The notes below the pieces were generated by a model. That model made no database searches, was not told where the DNA came from, and saw only the letters and a list, made by a program, of their open reading frames with translations. This document shows, piece by piece, positions 39,851 to 49,300 of a DNA stretch of 64,000 nt. Each line of letters begins with the position of its first letter. The stretch's first letter is position 1. The position numbers and the translations under genes are program-made. Origin of the DNA: Nitrospira sp. (GTDB lineage Bacteria > Nitrospirota > Nitrospiria > Nitrospirales > Nitrospiraceae); assembly GCA_018242665.1 (NCBI GenBank), contig JAFEBL010000006.1:177603-241602 (forward strand), read 5' to 3'.

Positions 39851-41241
39851 TGGGCACCTGCCTGTTGGGTAAACAACCGATCCAACAACTCGACGCCTAA
39901 ATCAATCTCCTCCCGGCTGATCTCCAGGGACGGCGCCAGAGTAAACACGTTCTTATAGTGCCCGCCAATGTCCAGCACGAGCCCCATCGAACCACGGGAT
40001 GAGGGAATGCCCCCCGCAAGCCCCGCTTCAAAAATCGCATCTGCAAGGGCTTTGTCCGGCGTGAACCGATCCGGCTTCGTGACCTCGATGCGCAAGGCCA
40101 GCCCCAGACCAGACACATCACCAATGGTTCGGTGACGCTGTTTGAGGTCCTGCAGCCGTTGTAGGAAGTAGGCGCCCGATTCAGCGACCTTCTTCTCGTA
40201 CGACTGCTGTTCGATCCACTGTAAGGTAGCCAGCGTAGCGGCCGTCCCAAGCGGATTGGAAGAGAACGTGGAGTGTGTGGACCCCGGGGGAAACTTCGAA
40301 GGCGAGATCAAACTTTCCTGCGCCCAGAGCCCAGAAATAGGATTCAACCCATTCGTCATCGCTTTGCCGAACACGACAATGTGCGGGGACACGCCGAAAT
40401 GTTCCAAAGCCCAGAATTTTCCGGTGCGATAGAACCCCATCTGGATTTCATCGTCCACCAGAAGAATTTTGCGTTCATTGAGAATTTTTTGTAACCGCGG
40501 GAAATAGTCAGGAGGCGGAATGATATACCCTCCCGTAGCCTGAACCGGTTCAACATAAAAGGCGACGAACTCCGGCTCATTCGCTCGCGAATCCCAGAAC
40601 GAGTTGTATTCCGTTTCAAACAGGCGCTCGACCTGGTTCACACAGTAGTAGTCGCAACTATCCAACTTCTTGCCGTAGGGACAGCGATAACAATATGGAA
40701 ATGGCACAAAATGCGCACGATTGGAAAAATGTCCAAATCGGCGGCGGTAGCGATAACTGGAGGTAATTTCCGATGCGCCCAAGGTGCGGCCGTGATAGCC
40801 CCCCATGAACGCCATGAAGAGGCTCTTCCCGGTCGCATTACGGACGAGCTTCATGGAATCTTCGACCGCTTGTGCACCACCCACATTGAATTGCACTCGG
40901 CCATCCAAGCCAAAGGCTCGCTGGCATTCCTGAGCAAGCTTTTCCGCCGCCAGGATTTTCTCCGCGTGTAGGTATTGGCACGCAAGCTGTGGCAACCGGT
41001 CAATTTGCGCTTTTAAGGCATCGGCGATCACCGTGTTGCGGTAGCCAAAATTGACCGCGGAATACCACATTTGAAGGTCCAAATACGGGCGCTGCTCGCG
41101 ATCGTAGAGAAAACTGCCATCACAGCCGGAAAAGATTTTAGGCACTGGGGAATAGTGCACGGTATCCCCGTACGAGCAATACTTGGCCTCTTTTTCTCGC
41201 AGTTCGGTCTCCGACACCTCAATCATGGGTAACGGCTTCAT
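39847..41241 (-). CDS. Class III PLP-dependent aminotransferase
   Basis: 464 residues of the acetylornithine/GABA aminotransferase type. Visible are FNVGGAQAVEDSMKLVRNAT (phosphate-binding region), GGYHGRTLGAS, VEPVQATGGY, DDEIQMGFYRTG (the Asp contacting the PLP ring) and the Schiff-base Lys in VFGKAMTNG. An unusual CYRCPYGKKLDSCDYYC segment with four Cys (about residues 188-204) could bind zinc. The N-terminus is long. It overlaps both operon neighbours by 4 bases. The substrate is unknown. Confidence 0.9.
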   Translation of the reverse strand: MKPLPMIEVSETELREKEAKYCSYGDTVHYSPVPKIFSGCDGSFLYDREQRPYLDLQMWYSAVNFGYRNTVIADALKAQIDRLPQLACQYLHAEKILAAEKLAQECQRAFGLDGRVQFNVGGAQAVEDSMKLVRNATGKSLFMAFMGGYHGRTLGASEITSSYRYRRRFGHFSNRAHFVPFPYCYRCPYGKKLDSCDYYCVNQVERLFETEYNSFWDSRANEPEFVAFYVEPVQATGGYIIPPPDYFPRLQKILNERKILLVDDEIQMGFYRTGKFWALEHFGVSPHIVVFGKAMTNGLNPISGLWAQESLISPSKFPPGSTHSTFSSNPLGTAATLATLQWIEQQSYEKKVAESGAYFLQRLQDLKQRHRTIGDVSGLGLALRIEVTKPDRFTPDKALADAIFEAGLAGGIPSSRGSMGLVLDIGGHYKNVFTLAPSLEISREEIDLGVELLDRLFTQQAGAQ

Positions 41242-41933
41242 AGTACCTCCTTCGGGAACAGGCGCAACGCCACCTCAGACAAAGTTTCGAACGGCTCGCA
41301 GTGAATTCCTTGCCGGCCACACCACTGGCGGAGATGCCCCTTTGCGAACACCCGCTGAATTTTTGCCGACACACATTGATCTGACTGACCGTCCCCGATA
41401 TAGACGGCTCTGGATGGTGCTGTCTCCATCGCACGTGTGATGGCGCACTTACATGTGCCGGCTCCGCTGTGACAACCCTGAATCGAAAACGGGAAGCTCA
41501 GCCCCATCTGTCCTTGCTCATCCCAATGGAGATGATTAGAAAACACCGGCAGATGGAGCAGCCCATGCCGATGCAGCACGGCTGCCACAATGAAGTCGAT
41601 CCCGTCACTCACGATGGTCAGGGGAACTCCGTGTTCCCGGCAGCGTTGGTCTAAATCAAGCACACCTTTGTCGATCGGCAACTGCGCGGCGAAAGCCTTG
41701 AGTGTTTCCTGATCAACCCGAATGAGTTCAACCTGGCGCGCCAGGCACTCTCGGCTCGTGATCTCACCATTCACCCAACGACGCTCCCATTCACGCCATG
41801 CTGGAAGCGCAAAGGCTTCAAGCACGGCATCTGTGGCGTCCACCTCAGTAATGGTGCCATCGAAATCGCAAAACACTTCGGTAACATCTACACGTGCATA
41901 GGCCGCACGGTTCTGATGAGCTGTCTTCAGCAT
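41238..41933 (-). CDS. HAD-superfamily phosphatase (MtnX/SerB-like)
   Basis: 231 residues with the HAD motif I CDFDGTITEVD, motif II Ser in TIVSDG, and YIGDGQSD as motif IV. The cap arrangement resembles MtnX and phosphoserine phosphatases, which remove phosphate from small metabolites. A short Cys run (GCHSGAGTCKC) is odd for the family. The ATG at 41933 has GGGGGGAG 7 bases upstream. It is the first gene of the overlapping operon with the aminotransferase and hydrolase. Confidence 0.88.
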   Translation of the reverse strand: MLKTAHQNRAAYARVDVTEVFCDFDGTITEVDATDAVLEAFALPAWREWERRWVNGEITSRECLARQVELIRVDQETLKAFAAQLPIDKGVLDLDQRCREHGVPLTIVSDGIDFIVAAVLHRHGLLHLPVFSNHLHWDEQGQMGLSFPFSIQGCHSGAGTCKCAITRAMETAPSRAVYIGDGQSDQCVSAKIQRVFAKGHLRQWCGRQGIHCEPFETLSEVALRLFPKEVL

Positions 41934-42020
41934 GCACAGACTCCCCCCTCTCACAACACGGCGCAACGCCGTGCCTGTCCAAGGGACATTCGGATACCGA
42001 TAAAAAATGGACCGGTTATC

Positions 42021-42401
42021 TCAAAAGGAAAGAGACGGCGGAGCACGAGGAGGAGTTAGTGCGGAAAAGAAACCTGATGGATATGAGCCAACGGCTAGAC
42101 GTATCGACCGGGCAGGATCAAGCCCCTGCGGATCAGTAGGAGAGAGGGCCCCCAATTCATCTTCATCAGCCGGACTTTCTTCGCTACGTTGATCACCGCC
42201 CTCTGTCGACGAACCGATGAGGGCCTCTGCATGATGTTTGGCGAATTGGGTTCCAGCCGAATCGTGCCGAAACGCATAGCTCGCATCAGCATATTCGGCG
42301 GGAGCAAGAAGAACTTGCAGGAAAGCGATCGGGTCAGCCGGAACCCATGTGGCTAACCACACGAAAATTAAACTTCGAACAAAAGCAGGCCCATATTTCA
42401 T
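42021..42401 (-). CDS. Hypothetical small protein
   Basis: 126 residues from the ATG at 42401, with an N-terminal hydrophobic stretch (FVRSLIFVWLATWVPADPIAF) that could be a signal or anchor, and a polar, Pro/Ser-rich C-terminus. It overlaps the end of the upstream DUF4864-like gene by 4 bases. No family is recognised, and the low-complexity tail makes the reading uncertain. Confidence 0.45.
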   Translation of the reverse strand: MKYGPAFVRSLIFVWLATWVPADPIAFLQVLLAPAEYADASYAFRHDSAGTQFAKHHAEALIGSSTEGGDQRSEESPADEDELGALSPTDPQGLDPARSIRLAVGSYPSGFFSALTPPRAPPSLSF

Positions 42402-42922
42402 GAGCAACAGGCCCCTGTAACAGGCAACGAGCGGCTGTCCATTTCTATGGCGCTTCCCCTTGTACCATATTGGTTATCTTTTTCCCAAGCCGGCATTCCA
42501 ACACGTTGCTGGGCGATGCGCAGATGGTCAGTGTGAGATCGATGCGGAGGCGCCCATTGAAAGCTCCGAATTTTCCATTGGCCGTCCTCCTGCATCAGCA
42601 CATAACTGGCCTGACAGGTCATTTCTCCATATCCCATCAGCATGCCGCTGATCCTGGCCGACTCTCCCTCTCGCACTCGGGTTGGGAAGGAGGTCTCTCG
42701 TATTTCCATCACGACGCTGTTGTTCTGAATCAAGGCGACAAATTGCTCAAAGGACAACGTCGTCTTGGTTGTGGACGATAAATATCCATACGCCCTCGGA
42801 TATTGTCCTTCATCAATGGCAGCCAATTGTTCCTGTATCACGGTAACGGGTTCATAGGTTCGGAGCCACCAATAACCTGCGGATCCTCCAAGGATCACCA
42901 AGACGACACACATTGCCCGCAT
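42398..42922 (-). CDS. DUF4864-like membrane-anchored protein
   Basis: 174 residues with one N-terminal membrane helix (AMCVVLVILGGSAGYWWL) and a domain of about 120 residues: EQLAAIDEGQYPRAYGYLSS, TTLSFEQFVALIQNN, QASYVLMQEDGQWKIRSF. The pattern of residues fits the DUF4864/NTF2-like group. The ATG at 42922 has GGGAG 3 bases upstream. The function is unknown. Confidence 0.7.
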   Translation of the reverse strand: MRAMCVVLVILGGSAGYWWLRTYEPVTVIQEQLAAIDEGQYPRAYGYLSSTTKTTLSFEQFVALIQNNSVVMEIRETSFPTRVREGESARISGMLMGYGEMTCQASYVLMQEDGQWKIRSFQWAPPHRSHTDHLRIAQQRVGMPAWEKDNQYGTRGSAIEMDSRSLPVTGACCS

Positions 42923-43054
42923 AGACTCCCGTCCTTCGTGTAAGAGTGGCAGACTCCATGCGTTTCGCACGGAGGAAGTCGGACAGCTCGCCGCTCACTA
43001 TCAAGTCACCGTGACGTGAACATGACGAGCTGAAGGTCTGCACTGCGGACGGGA

Positions 43055-43360
43055 TCAGATGCGGTAGACGGAAACCTGCTGGTGCGGTCGAAGCGTGGTC
43101 GTATGGCGTAGAGATGCGAAGAGCGGTCGACGGAGCCCAGAAACTGCACACAGTAAGTCCGTCGCGGGAACAGCAGACACGACTGAATGGATCGTCACAT
43201 CCTCGGAAGTCGAGGCATCGGATTTCAGCGCCTCGGCGAGGTCGGCCAGTGCGGCCTCATCCTGCAAGCTAGTGTCTTGTCAGAAATTGAATTCATCGAG
43301 GAACGCGACACTGCCCAGACTCAGCCAGACGGCCAGTAATCCCCAGCTGGCCCATGTCAT
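43055..43360 (-). pseudogene. Small exported protein gene with an in-frame TGA
   Basis: From the ATG at 43360 the frame gives a signal-like start MTWASWGLLAVWLSLGSVAF, then LDEFNF and a TGA at 43280-43282. It continues in the same frame for about 74 codons (DEAALADLAEALKSDAS, TDLLCAVSGLRRPLFASLRH). The single stop suggests a recently inactivated gene. The family is not recognised. Confidence 0.5.
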
Positions 43361-43767
43361 TCTGCGGAGTGTCACAATTAAAGCCTTCCCACTCTCATGA
43401 CCATGTAGTCTGATCTGTAGTTGCCTACTGTGCTCTCCTTACAACGTTAAGTCAAGGGTGCATGTCGGAGCACTCACGTTGCTGAGACGCGCCATCGCAA
43501 CGATGATGTGGACGGAAGACGACTCTCGCCCAGAAACCGGTGACTATGCCAAAATGGCGAGGGCGACCGTTACCCGCTGCGGATGATGCTGGAGGAAACA
43601 ACACTTCGTTGCGTGCGCGCGTTCGTTCCGCCCTATACGCTGGTCGTCTCCATTTCTTGGCTCGCTGATCTCACGCGCTGCAGATCTCGGCTCAAGACAC
43701 GGTTATACTGTCACACGTTCGAGCCTAGCGCGGTAGGAACACCTCGCGTCTTGGAGGACACTTGGCC
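43361..43767. other. Intergenic stretch before the RidA-like gene
   Basis: About 400 bases. A TATACT at about 43708 could be a -10 box for the downstream gene, but no good -35 box is at the right distance. No RNA or repeat was recognised. Confidence 0.35.
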
Positions 43768-44394
43768 ATGAAGAATCATGTCGGCGTGCCATGTCGATTC
43801 GCATTGCTCGTTGCCAGTCTGCTGACCATCGGATGCACGGGATCCCAACGTTCCTATCCCGCGGGAGACTCCCCTATGCATGGACCTCCCTCTCCCAAAG
43901 AACCCAAGTTTTTGGACACGTCATGGGAAAGAGAGTTCGGGCTTGCCCAAGGAGTAAGAGCGAGCGGGCTCGTGGTGGTCTCGGGCCAGATGAGCGTGGA
44001 TGAAAATGGCCTCGTCGTCGGGAAGGGCAGTATGGACGTGCAGATGCGACAGGCGTATGCGAACGTCGCCAAGGTGTTACAGCAGTTCAATCTCACGATG
44101 AGTGATGTGATAGAGGAGACGCTCTACGTCACGGACATGCCTCCCGCACTCACAGTCGGCCCAAAGATTCGCCGAGAGGTGTACGGGGGACCTCCCGCTG
44201 TGGCGAACACACTGCTGCAAGTGCAACGTCTGGCCTTTGCTGATGCCGTGATCGAGATCCGGGTCATCGCACAGGCGGCCATGAGCGCCTCGTCGCGTTC
44301 GGGAGGATCATCATCAGACGAGCCGCCGCGGCGTGGCGGACGCGGAGGGGGGCGAGGCCGAAGCGGAGGATACGGAGGGTCGTCGCCCTATTGA
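43768..44394 (+). CDS. RidA-like lipoprotein with Arg/Gly-rich tail
   Basis: 208 residues. A lipoprotein signal (LLVASLLTIGC) is followed by a RidA/YjgF domain (GVRASGLVVVSGQMSVDENG, QMRQAYANVAKVLQQFNLTM, VIEETLYVTDM, VIEIRVIAQAAM). RidA proteins hydrolyse reactive enamines and imines, using an Arg before the C-terminal strand; here IEIRVIA has it. After the domain comes a low-complexity tail with RRGGRGGGRGRSGGYGG, like RNA-binding RGG segments. A membrane-anchored RidA with such a tail is unusual. GGAGG lies 10 bases before the ATG. Confidence 0.8.
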   Translation: MKNHVGVPCRFALLVASLLTIGCTGSQRSYPAGDSPMHGPPSPKEPKFLDTSWEREFGLAQGVRASGLVVVSGQMSVDENGLVVGKGSMDVQMRQAYANVAKVLQQFNLTMSDVIEETLYVTDMPPALTVGPKIRREVYGGPPAVANTLLQVQRLAFADAVIEIRVIAQAAMSASSRSGGSSSDEPPRRGGRGGGRGRSGGYGGSSPY

Positions 44395-44545
44395 GCAGGC
44401 TCACGTCTCGGTCTGCTACCTGCTTATGCGTCACGCCCACTCCACTTCTACGCATTGGTGGGGAGCGCCTGCTCTCATTCACTCATCCAACAACATCCGC
44501 TATCGACGACATCAGGTGATGCTGGACCGTCGTACCCGTATGCGT

Positions 44546-44577
44546 CATACTAGGGGCCTTTCGCCGCCCTTAGTATG
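44546..44577. terminator. Strong 12-bp hairpin between the RidA-like and DUF2235 genes
   Basis: CATACTAGGGGC pairs with GCCCTTAGTATG (one G-T) around an 8-base loop. It may terminate the RidA-like transcript, although no T-run follows, and it lies 65 bases before the next gene. Confidence 0.45.
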
Positions 44578-44641
44578 GAACACGAACATACTCTGAGGCT
44601 GAGTACCGGCAATGTGAAACGGACGATCGAGGAGGCCAGAC

Positions 44642-45796
44642 ATGGCGAAGAAAATCGTGTTTTGCGCCGACGGAACCTGGAACAATCCGTACGAAGATGA
44701 AACCGTTGAGCATCCGGCAGATCCAACCAATGTGTATAAGCTGTTTCTTTGCCTGGCCGGCTCGCTCTCGCCCGACTCGTTGCTGAATTCCGATGAGCAG
44801 GAAAAGGAACTCACCGAAAATGATCAGACTTTACTCGTCGCGAAATACATCCATGGCGTCGGCGACTCACGCAACCTCCTGAATAAACTGTTGGGTGGTG
44901 CGTTCGGTGCCGGCATCATTTCCCGTATCGTTCGCGGCTATACGTTCCTCTCTAGAAATTATGCAGCTGGGGACGACATTGTGATTGTCGGTTTCAGCCG
45001 CGGCGCATATACGGCGCGCGCCCTGGCCGGACTCATCGCGTCACAAGGCCTCCTGGCCCCACCGATTGCTCAAGATCAAGAACGTGCCTACCGATGCGGT
45101 GCACAAGCGTGGTATCGGTATCGTCGGGCCACGATCGTCAATTCATTCAGTCTCGCCCATCTTGCTGAAGTCACAAGCAATCTCCCGGCCTTTGTGTCCA
45201 GTGGCTCACTGACGGATGGGGATTTCACCGCGATCGACCGCCTCGCCGCGGTTGCGGTCTGGGATACAGTCGGAGCGATGGGATTTCCAGACTATGCGGG
45301 CAAGGGCAACCGCGTGGACGCGTTTAAATTTGTCGATACCCGGTTGAGCCAAAAAGTGGGCATGGGCTTCCATGCGGTGGCATTAGACGAACGTCGCAAT
45401 GACTTCAAACCCACGCTCTGGGATCCTGCGGCCAATGTCACGCATCAATTGTTTCCCGGAGCCCACGCCGATGTTGGAGGCGGATATCCCACCGCCCAGA
45501 ATGAGAGCGGTTTATCGGACGGAGCCTTGATATGGATGATGGGAAACCTTGCGCAGATCGGTGTAGCCTTCCTCCCGTCGCTCCCTTGCACGATCACCCC
45601 AAACCCTGAAGGGACGGCCCATAAGCCATGGGTACATCCGCCGTGGAATCTGCCGGGCATCTCGTTGGGTCCGAGAAGCTTCCCAGCTGGGCTGCCACAA
45701 GACCTTTCAATCGCGGCACGCATGGCGGCAGCTTCGGTGATCGCCGAACCAGGAGAACCGGCGACGCCATACCAACCTACCAATCTTCCTGCTTGA
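44642..45796 (+). CDS. DUF2235 alpha/beta hydrolase-like protein
   Basis: 384 residues matching DUF2235: N-terminal KKIVFCADGTWNNP, nucleophile motif VGFSRGAYTARALAGL, AVWDTVGAMGFP and the catalytic-type GAHADVGGGYP. Proteins of this family include phospholipase effectors of type VI secretion (Tle type) as well as house-keeping hydrolases. No secretion genes are adjacent, so the role is unclear. GGAGG lies 6 bases before the ATG. Confidence 0.88.
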   Translation: MAKKIVFCADGTWNNPYEDETVEHPADPTNVYKLFLCLAGSLSPDSLLNSDEQEKELTENDQTLLVAKYIHGVGDSRNLLNKLLGGAFGAGIISRIVRGYTFLSRNYAAGDDIVIVGFSRGAYTARALAGLIASQGLLAPPIAQDQERAYRCGAQAWYRYRRATIVNSFSLAHLAEVTSNLPAFVSSGSLTDGDFTAIDRLAAVAVWDTVGAMGFPDYAGKGNRVDAFKFVDTRLSQKVGMGFHAVALDERRNDFKPTLWDPAANVTHQLFPGAHADVGGGYPTAQNESGLSDGALIWMMGNLAQIGVAFLPSLPCTITPNPEGTAHKPWVHPPWNLPGISLGPRSFPAGLPQDLSIAARMAAASVIAEPGEPATPYQPTNLPA

Positions 45797-45797
45797 T

Positions 45798-45944
45798 GTG
45801 AGCTTGGTGGTCGCCTACCAGAACCATGCGATCGGTTGCCGCTTTTGCACCAAGCGGTTCTGTGCGGCCCTCGACGGCGAACGATACACGTTCGAGGTCT
45901 ACCAACACCTCGACGAACACCAATCACCAGAGGTCAGCGCTTGA
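45798..45944 (+). CDS. Possible small protein after the DUF2235 gene
   Basis: 48 codons from a GTG one base after the DUF2235 stop. The sequence includes CRFCTKRFC, a Cys cluster that might bind zinc, and FEVYQHLDEHQS. It may be coupled to the upstream gene, or be a remnant. It converges with and overlaps the end of the cupredoxin-like gene by 11 bases. Confidence 0.3.
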   Translation: MSLVVAYQNHAIGCRFCTKRFCAALDGERYTFEVYQHLDEHQSPEVSA

Positions 45945-46332
45945 CATATAAGAGCCCACCGATGTGCGCCTTGTCGAACTGGCTATAGTAGGGAAACACA
46001 CTCTGATCGGTTCCGATACCATCCAGATCAGTCACCGAGAGTGTTATGGTCTTGGTTTCGCCTGGCTTCAGGACCTCCTTCACATGCAATTGATCGATCG
46101 CGAATCCCTGCTGCTTCTTCGTGTGATTCGTGATGGTGAGCATGACCCCGCTGGCCCTTCCCCTCTCATCCACGATGAGCGCCGACGGCAGTACAAAGCT
46201 GACATTGTGGTCTGCGAGAATCCCAAGGTTGAATTGGGTTGGGCTCTTGGCTTCTTGAGCAAAAGACAGCGTCCCCGTGCCAAGCACCAGAATAAGCATG
46301 CCGAACAGAGCTGCGGTCGTGGGTGATTTCAT
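45934..46332 (-). CDS. Exported cupredoxin-like protein
   Basis: 132 residues with a signal peptide (LFGMLILVLGTGTLSFAQ) and a beta-sandwich: FVLPSALIVDERGRASGVML, TITNHTKKQQGFAIDQL and VLKPGETKTITLSVTDLDG. This layout is that of small periplasmic cupredoxin-like proteins, but the Cys and Met copper ligands are not evident, so it may not bind copper. Confidence 0.75.
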   Translation of the reverse strand: MKSPTTAALFGMLILVLGTGTLSFAQEAKSPTQFNLGILADHNVSFVLPSALIVDERGRASGVMLTITNHTKKQQGFAIDQLHVKEVLKPGETKTITLSVTDLDGIGTDQSVFPYYSQFDKAHIGGLLYVKR

Positions 46333-46391
46333 TGCACTGTCCTCCTCATCACAAAGTGTTGAACCTCTGACCTCGTAGAAGCGGATCGCCC

Positions 46392-46697
46392 TCAGAAGGA
46401 GAGGGCTGCTCGCTCGTCCTGCCCCCTGATCGATGCCGCACTTCGTTTCATTCGGTCCACCAATGCCTTCTCATCGGAATCGAGTTTATCTTCACTCTTG
46501 AGAGGAAGCAGCACGGCATAAGGAACCGCTTTGATGATTTTCAAGGCATACGATTGATCTGCAGTCCATCGACTGCGAGAACGGAATCCACCATGCGCCC
46601 GAACGTAGATAGTGCGAGAGCATATTCTTTGCCGGGTGGGGGCGGCTGAAATCACAACGAATTGTGCAGTGGCGAGAGGACGCTGCAGGGACATCAA
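46392..46697 (-). CDS. Doubtful hypothetical protein
   Basis: 101-codon open frame, C-terminal half with plausible protein character (LPLKSEDKLDSDEKALVDRM). The first part is rich in Arg and Ser and looks non-native. No good ribosome site. It may be the tail of a decayed gene. Confidence 0.25.
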   Translation of the reverse strand: MMSLQRPLATAQFVVISAAPTRQRICSRTIYVRAHGGFRSRSRWTADQSYALKIIKAVPYAVLLPLKSEDKLDSDEKALVDRMKRSAASIRGQDERAALSF

Positions 46698-46808
46698 CAG
46701 TATCGCACTGTGTGATCTGTGCGATACTGCCCCTATTCAGTTGTCATGACCAGGCCCGACGTGATCGCAGCGGATAAGACACGTTCGCTTCGGATCTATC
46801 TGCTGAAC

Positions 46809-47801
46809 TTATGAATGGGAATTGCCACCCGGCGTCTCGACATGGCCGCCGAATTGGTAGCGCATCGCCGAGAGCACCTTTTCGGCAAAGGTATGGTCTT
46901 GACGAGAACGGAACCTGGTATAGAGCGATGCAGACAGGACTTCTGCAGGAACGCCCTCCTCTACTGCAGCCATCACCGTCCAGCGACCCTCTCCGGAATC
47001 CTGGACAGAACCGGTAAAATCGGACAGGTCTGGATTTTTCGCCAGCGCGGCGGCGGTCAAGTCGAGCAGCCACGATCCCACCACACTGCCCCGGCGCCAC
47101 ACTTCGGCAATGTCCGCAAGGTTCAAATCGTACCGCCGGTCATCGGGAAGGTTCTTCGAGTTGGCATGACGGAAAATATCGAACCCTTCGGCATAGGCTT
47201 GCATCAAACCATACTCAATCCCGTTATGAATCATTTTGACGAAATGGCCTGCTCCGGCGGGCCCGCAGTGCAGGTACCCCTCCTCTGCCGTGCCCTCCAT
47301 GCGGTCCCGCCCCTTCGTCCGTTCAACCTCACCTCGACCGGGCGCGAGGGTTTTAAAGATCGGATCAAGACGCGTCACCACCGGCCTGGGGCCGCCGATC
47401 ATCAGGCAATAGCCCCGGTCTAATCCCCAGGTTCCCCCGCTCGTTCCGACATCCACATAGTGAAGCCCCTTCGCCGTTAGCGCCTTGGCACGCCGTACAT
47501 CATCTTTGAAATACGAGTTGCCTCCATCGATGAGGATATCATCGACCTTCAGCCGTTGCGCGAGGGCGTCGACGGTGGTTTCGGTCGCATCGCCTGCCGG
47601 CACCATCACCCACACAGCCCGCGGCGGGGTCAATCGGCGGATCAGATCGTCCAGGGAACCAGCTCCCTCGGCGCCTTCAGCGGTCAGCCGTTCAACCTGT
47701 TCAGCATTCCGGTCAAACACGACACAGTGATGCCCCCCACGCATCAACCGCCGTACCATGTTGGCCCCCATTCGCCCCAGCCCGATCATGCCGAGTTGCA
47801 T
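46809..47801 (-). CDS. gnd: 6-phosphogluconate dehydrogenase, decarboxylating (short form)
   Basis: 330 residues, the short GndA-type rather than the 470-residue form. It oxidises 6-phosphogluconate to ribulose 5-phosphate + CO2 with NAD(P)H formation. Present are the Rossmann motif [37 protein letters not shown] and the catalytic Lys region [12 protein letters not shown]. The ATG at 47801 has AGAGGA upstream and gives the usual N-terminus. It lies 13 bases after zwf and is the last gene of the oxidative pentose phosphate block. Confidence 0.94.
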   Translation of the reverse strand: MQLGMIGLGRMGANMVRRLMRGGHHCVVFDRNAEQVERLTAEGAEGAGSLDDLIRRLTPPRAVWVMVPAGDATETTVDALAQRLKVDDILIDGGNSYFKDDVRRAKALTAKGLHYVDVGTSGGTWGLDRGYCLMIGGPRPVVTRLDPIFKTLAPGRGEVERTKGRDRMEGTAEEGYLHCGPAGAGHFVKMIHNGIEYGLMQAYAEGFDIFRHANSKNLPDDRRYDLNLADIAEVWRRGSVVGSWLLDLTAAALAKNPDLSDFTGSVQDSGEGRWTVMAAVEEGVPAEVLSASLYTRFRSRQDHTFAEKVLSAMRYQFGGHVETPGGNSHS

Positions 47802-47814
47802 ACATTGTCCTCTC

Positions 47815-49200
47815 TTATTCCTGCTCCTTCGGACGCTGCCACCCACCGAACGGAGCAATCAGCTCGTGGGATGCGCTTGGCCCCCATGTGCCTGGTTCAT
47901 ATTCATAGACCGGTGTCGGCGTGGTGAGAATCTGATCGACCACACGCCAGGAGGCTTCGACCCCATCCTGTCGCGCGAACAGCGACGCATCACCGATCAT
48001 GGCGTCGCCGATCAGCCGTTCATAGGCTTCCATCTCATCGCCTCGCTGATGACTCACGAAGAGTTCCGTTTCACGTCCGATCATCTTTTCTCCCGGGACC
48101 TTGGCACGAGCCCCAATCGCAACCGCCACCCGATCGGGGCCAAGCCGGAATCGAACATAGTTGCGTGGCTCCCCAATTGTCTCACCGAACACATTCTGAG
48201 GCGGACGCTTCAAGGTCACAAACACTTCCGTGGCCGTCACCGGGAGATGCTTCCCGGCACGGATAAAGAACGGCACCCCCGCCCATCGCCAAGAATCGAG
48301 ATCGATCTGGAGTGACGCGAACGTTTCCACTTGCGAATCGGATGCCACCCCGGCCTCCGTTCTGTACCCGCGAAACTGTCCACGGACCAGAGTCTGTTCG
48401 GTCAGCGGCCGCATACGCTTGAAGATCTTGATCCGCTCATCGCGCAAGGCCTCACCGGACCCGCTGATGGGTGGTTCCATCGCCAGATTCGCCACGACCT
48501 GCAGCAGGTGGTTCTGGACCACATCGCGAAGCGCCCCAGTTTCCTCATAAAAACTGCCTCGACCGGACACGCCGAACTGTTCCGCCATCGTGATCTGCAC
48601 ACTTTCCACGTATGCGCGATTCCAAATCGGCTCAAGGAAGGAATTGGCGAAGCGAAAGTACAACAGGTTTTGGATGGATTCTTTTCCTAAATAATGATCG
48701 ATGCGAAAGATCGCCGACTCGTCGAACACGCTGTGGAGGGTCCGGTTCAGTGCTTGCGCTGAGGCCAGATCCCGTCCAAATGGTTTTTCGACCACCACGC
48801 GCGCGCCACGCGCACAGCCCGACTTGCCAAGCCCCTCGACCACCGTCCGAAACATACTGGGCGGGATCGCCAGGTAATAGAGCGGCCGCTGAGCGCGGCC
48901 GAGCTCCCGGCGGAGACGGACAAAAATCTCATCCTCCCGGTAGTCGCCATCCACAAACCGCACGCTCTGTATAAGTCTGGCAAAGGCCGCGTCGTCGATG
49001 CCGCCGCCGAATTGTGTCAGGCTTTCGCGGATACGATCCCGCAGTTCAGCCTCATGCCTATTCGCTTTGGCCACCCCAATCACGGGCACCGTCAGATGCC
49101 CTCGCTTGATCATGGCCTGCAGGGCGGGAAAGATCTTCTTGAATGCCAAATCTCCCGTGGCGCCGAACAGCACGAGTGCATCTGCCTGTGACTCAATCAT
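47815..49200 (-). CDS. zwf: Glucose-6-phosphate 1-dehydrogenase
   Basis: 461 residues. It oxidises glucose 6-phosphate to 6-phosphogluconolactone with NADP+. The dinucleotide motif [13 protein letters not shown] is at the N-terminus, the catalytic stretch RIDHYLGKE is in the middle, and [11 protein letters not shown] binds substrate. GGGAGG lies 5 bases before the ATG. No separate 6-phosphogluconolactonase gene is visible in the cluster. It sits between the Tal-Pgi fusion and gnd. Confidence 0.95.
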   Translation of the reverse strand: MIESQADALVLFGATGDLAFKKIFPALQAMIKRGHLTVPVIGVAKANRHEAELRDRIRESLTQFGGGIDDAAFARLIQSVRFVDGDYREDEIFVRLRRELGRAQRPLYYLAIPPSMFRTVVEGLGKSGCARGARVVVEKPFGRDLASAQALNRTLHSVFDESAIFRIDHYLGKESIQNLLYFRFANSFLEPIWNRAYVESVQITMAEQFGVSGRGSFYEETGALRDVVQNHLLQVVANLAMEPPISGSGEALRDERIKIFKRMRPLTEQTLVRGQFRGYRTEAGVASDSQVETFASLQIDLDSWRWAGVPFFIRAGKHLPVTATEVFVTLKRPPQNVFGETIGEPRNYVRFRLGPDRVAVAIGARAKVPGEKMIGRETELFVSHQRGDEMEAYERLIGDAMIGDASLFARQDGVEASWRVVDQILTTPTPVYEYEPGTWGPSASHELIAPFGGWQRPKEQE

Positions 49201-49300
49201 GCTGGCCTCCCAATGACATCACGCGCATCCATTCCCTCTAATACGGTCCTGCCATGGCCGCGCCGTGCGACCACCGAAGGGACGGATCCCTGAACGCGCT

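Noticed and set aside
43280..43282. TGA read as selenocysteine
   Set aside because: No SECIS-like hairpin is evident after it and the protein is not a redox family; a nonsense mutation is simpler.
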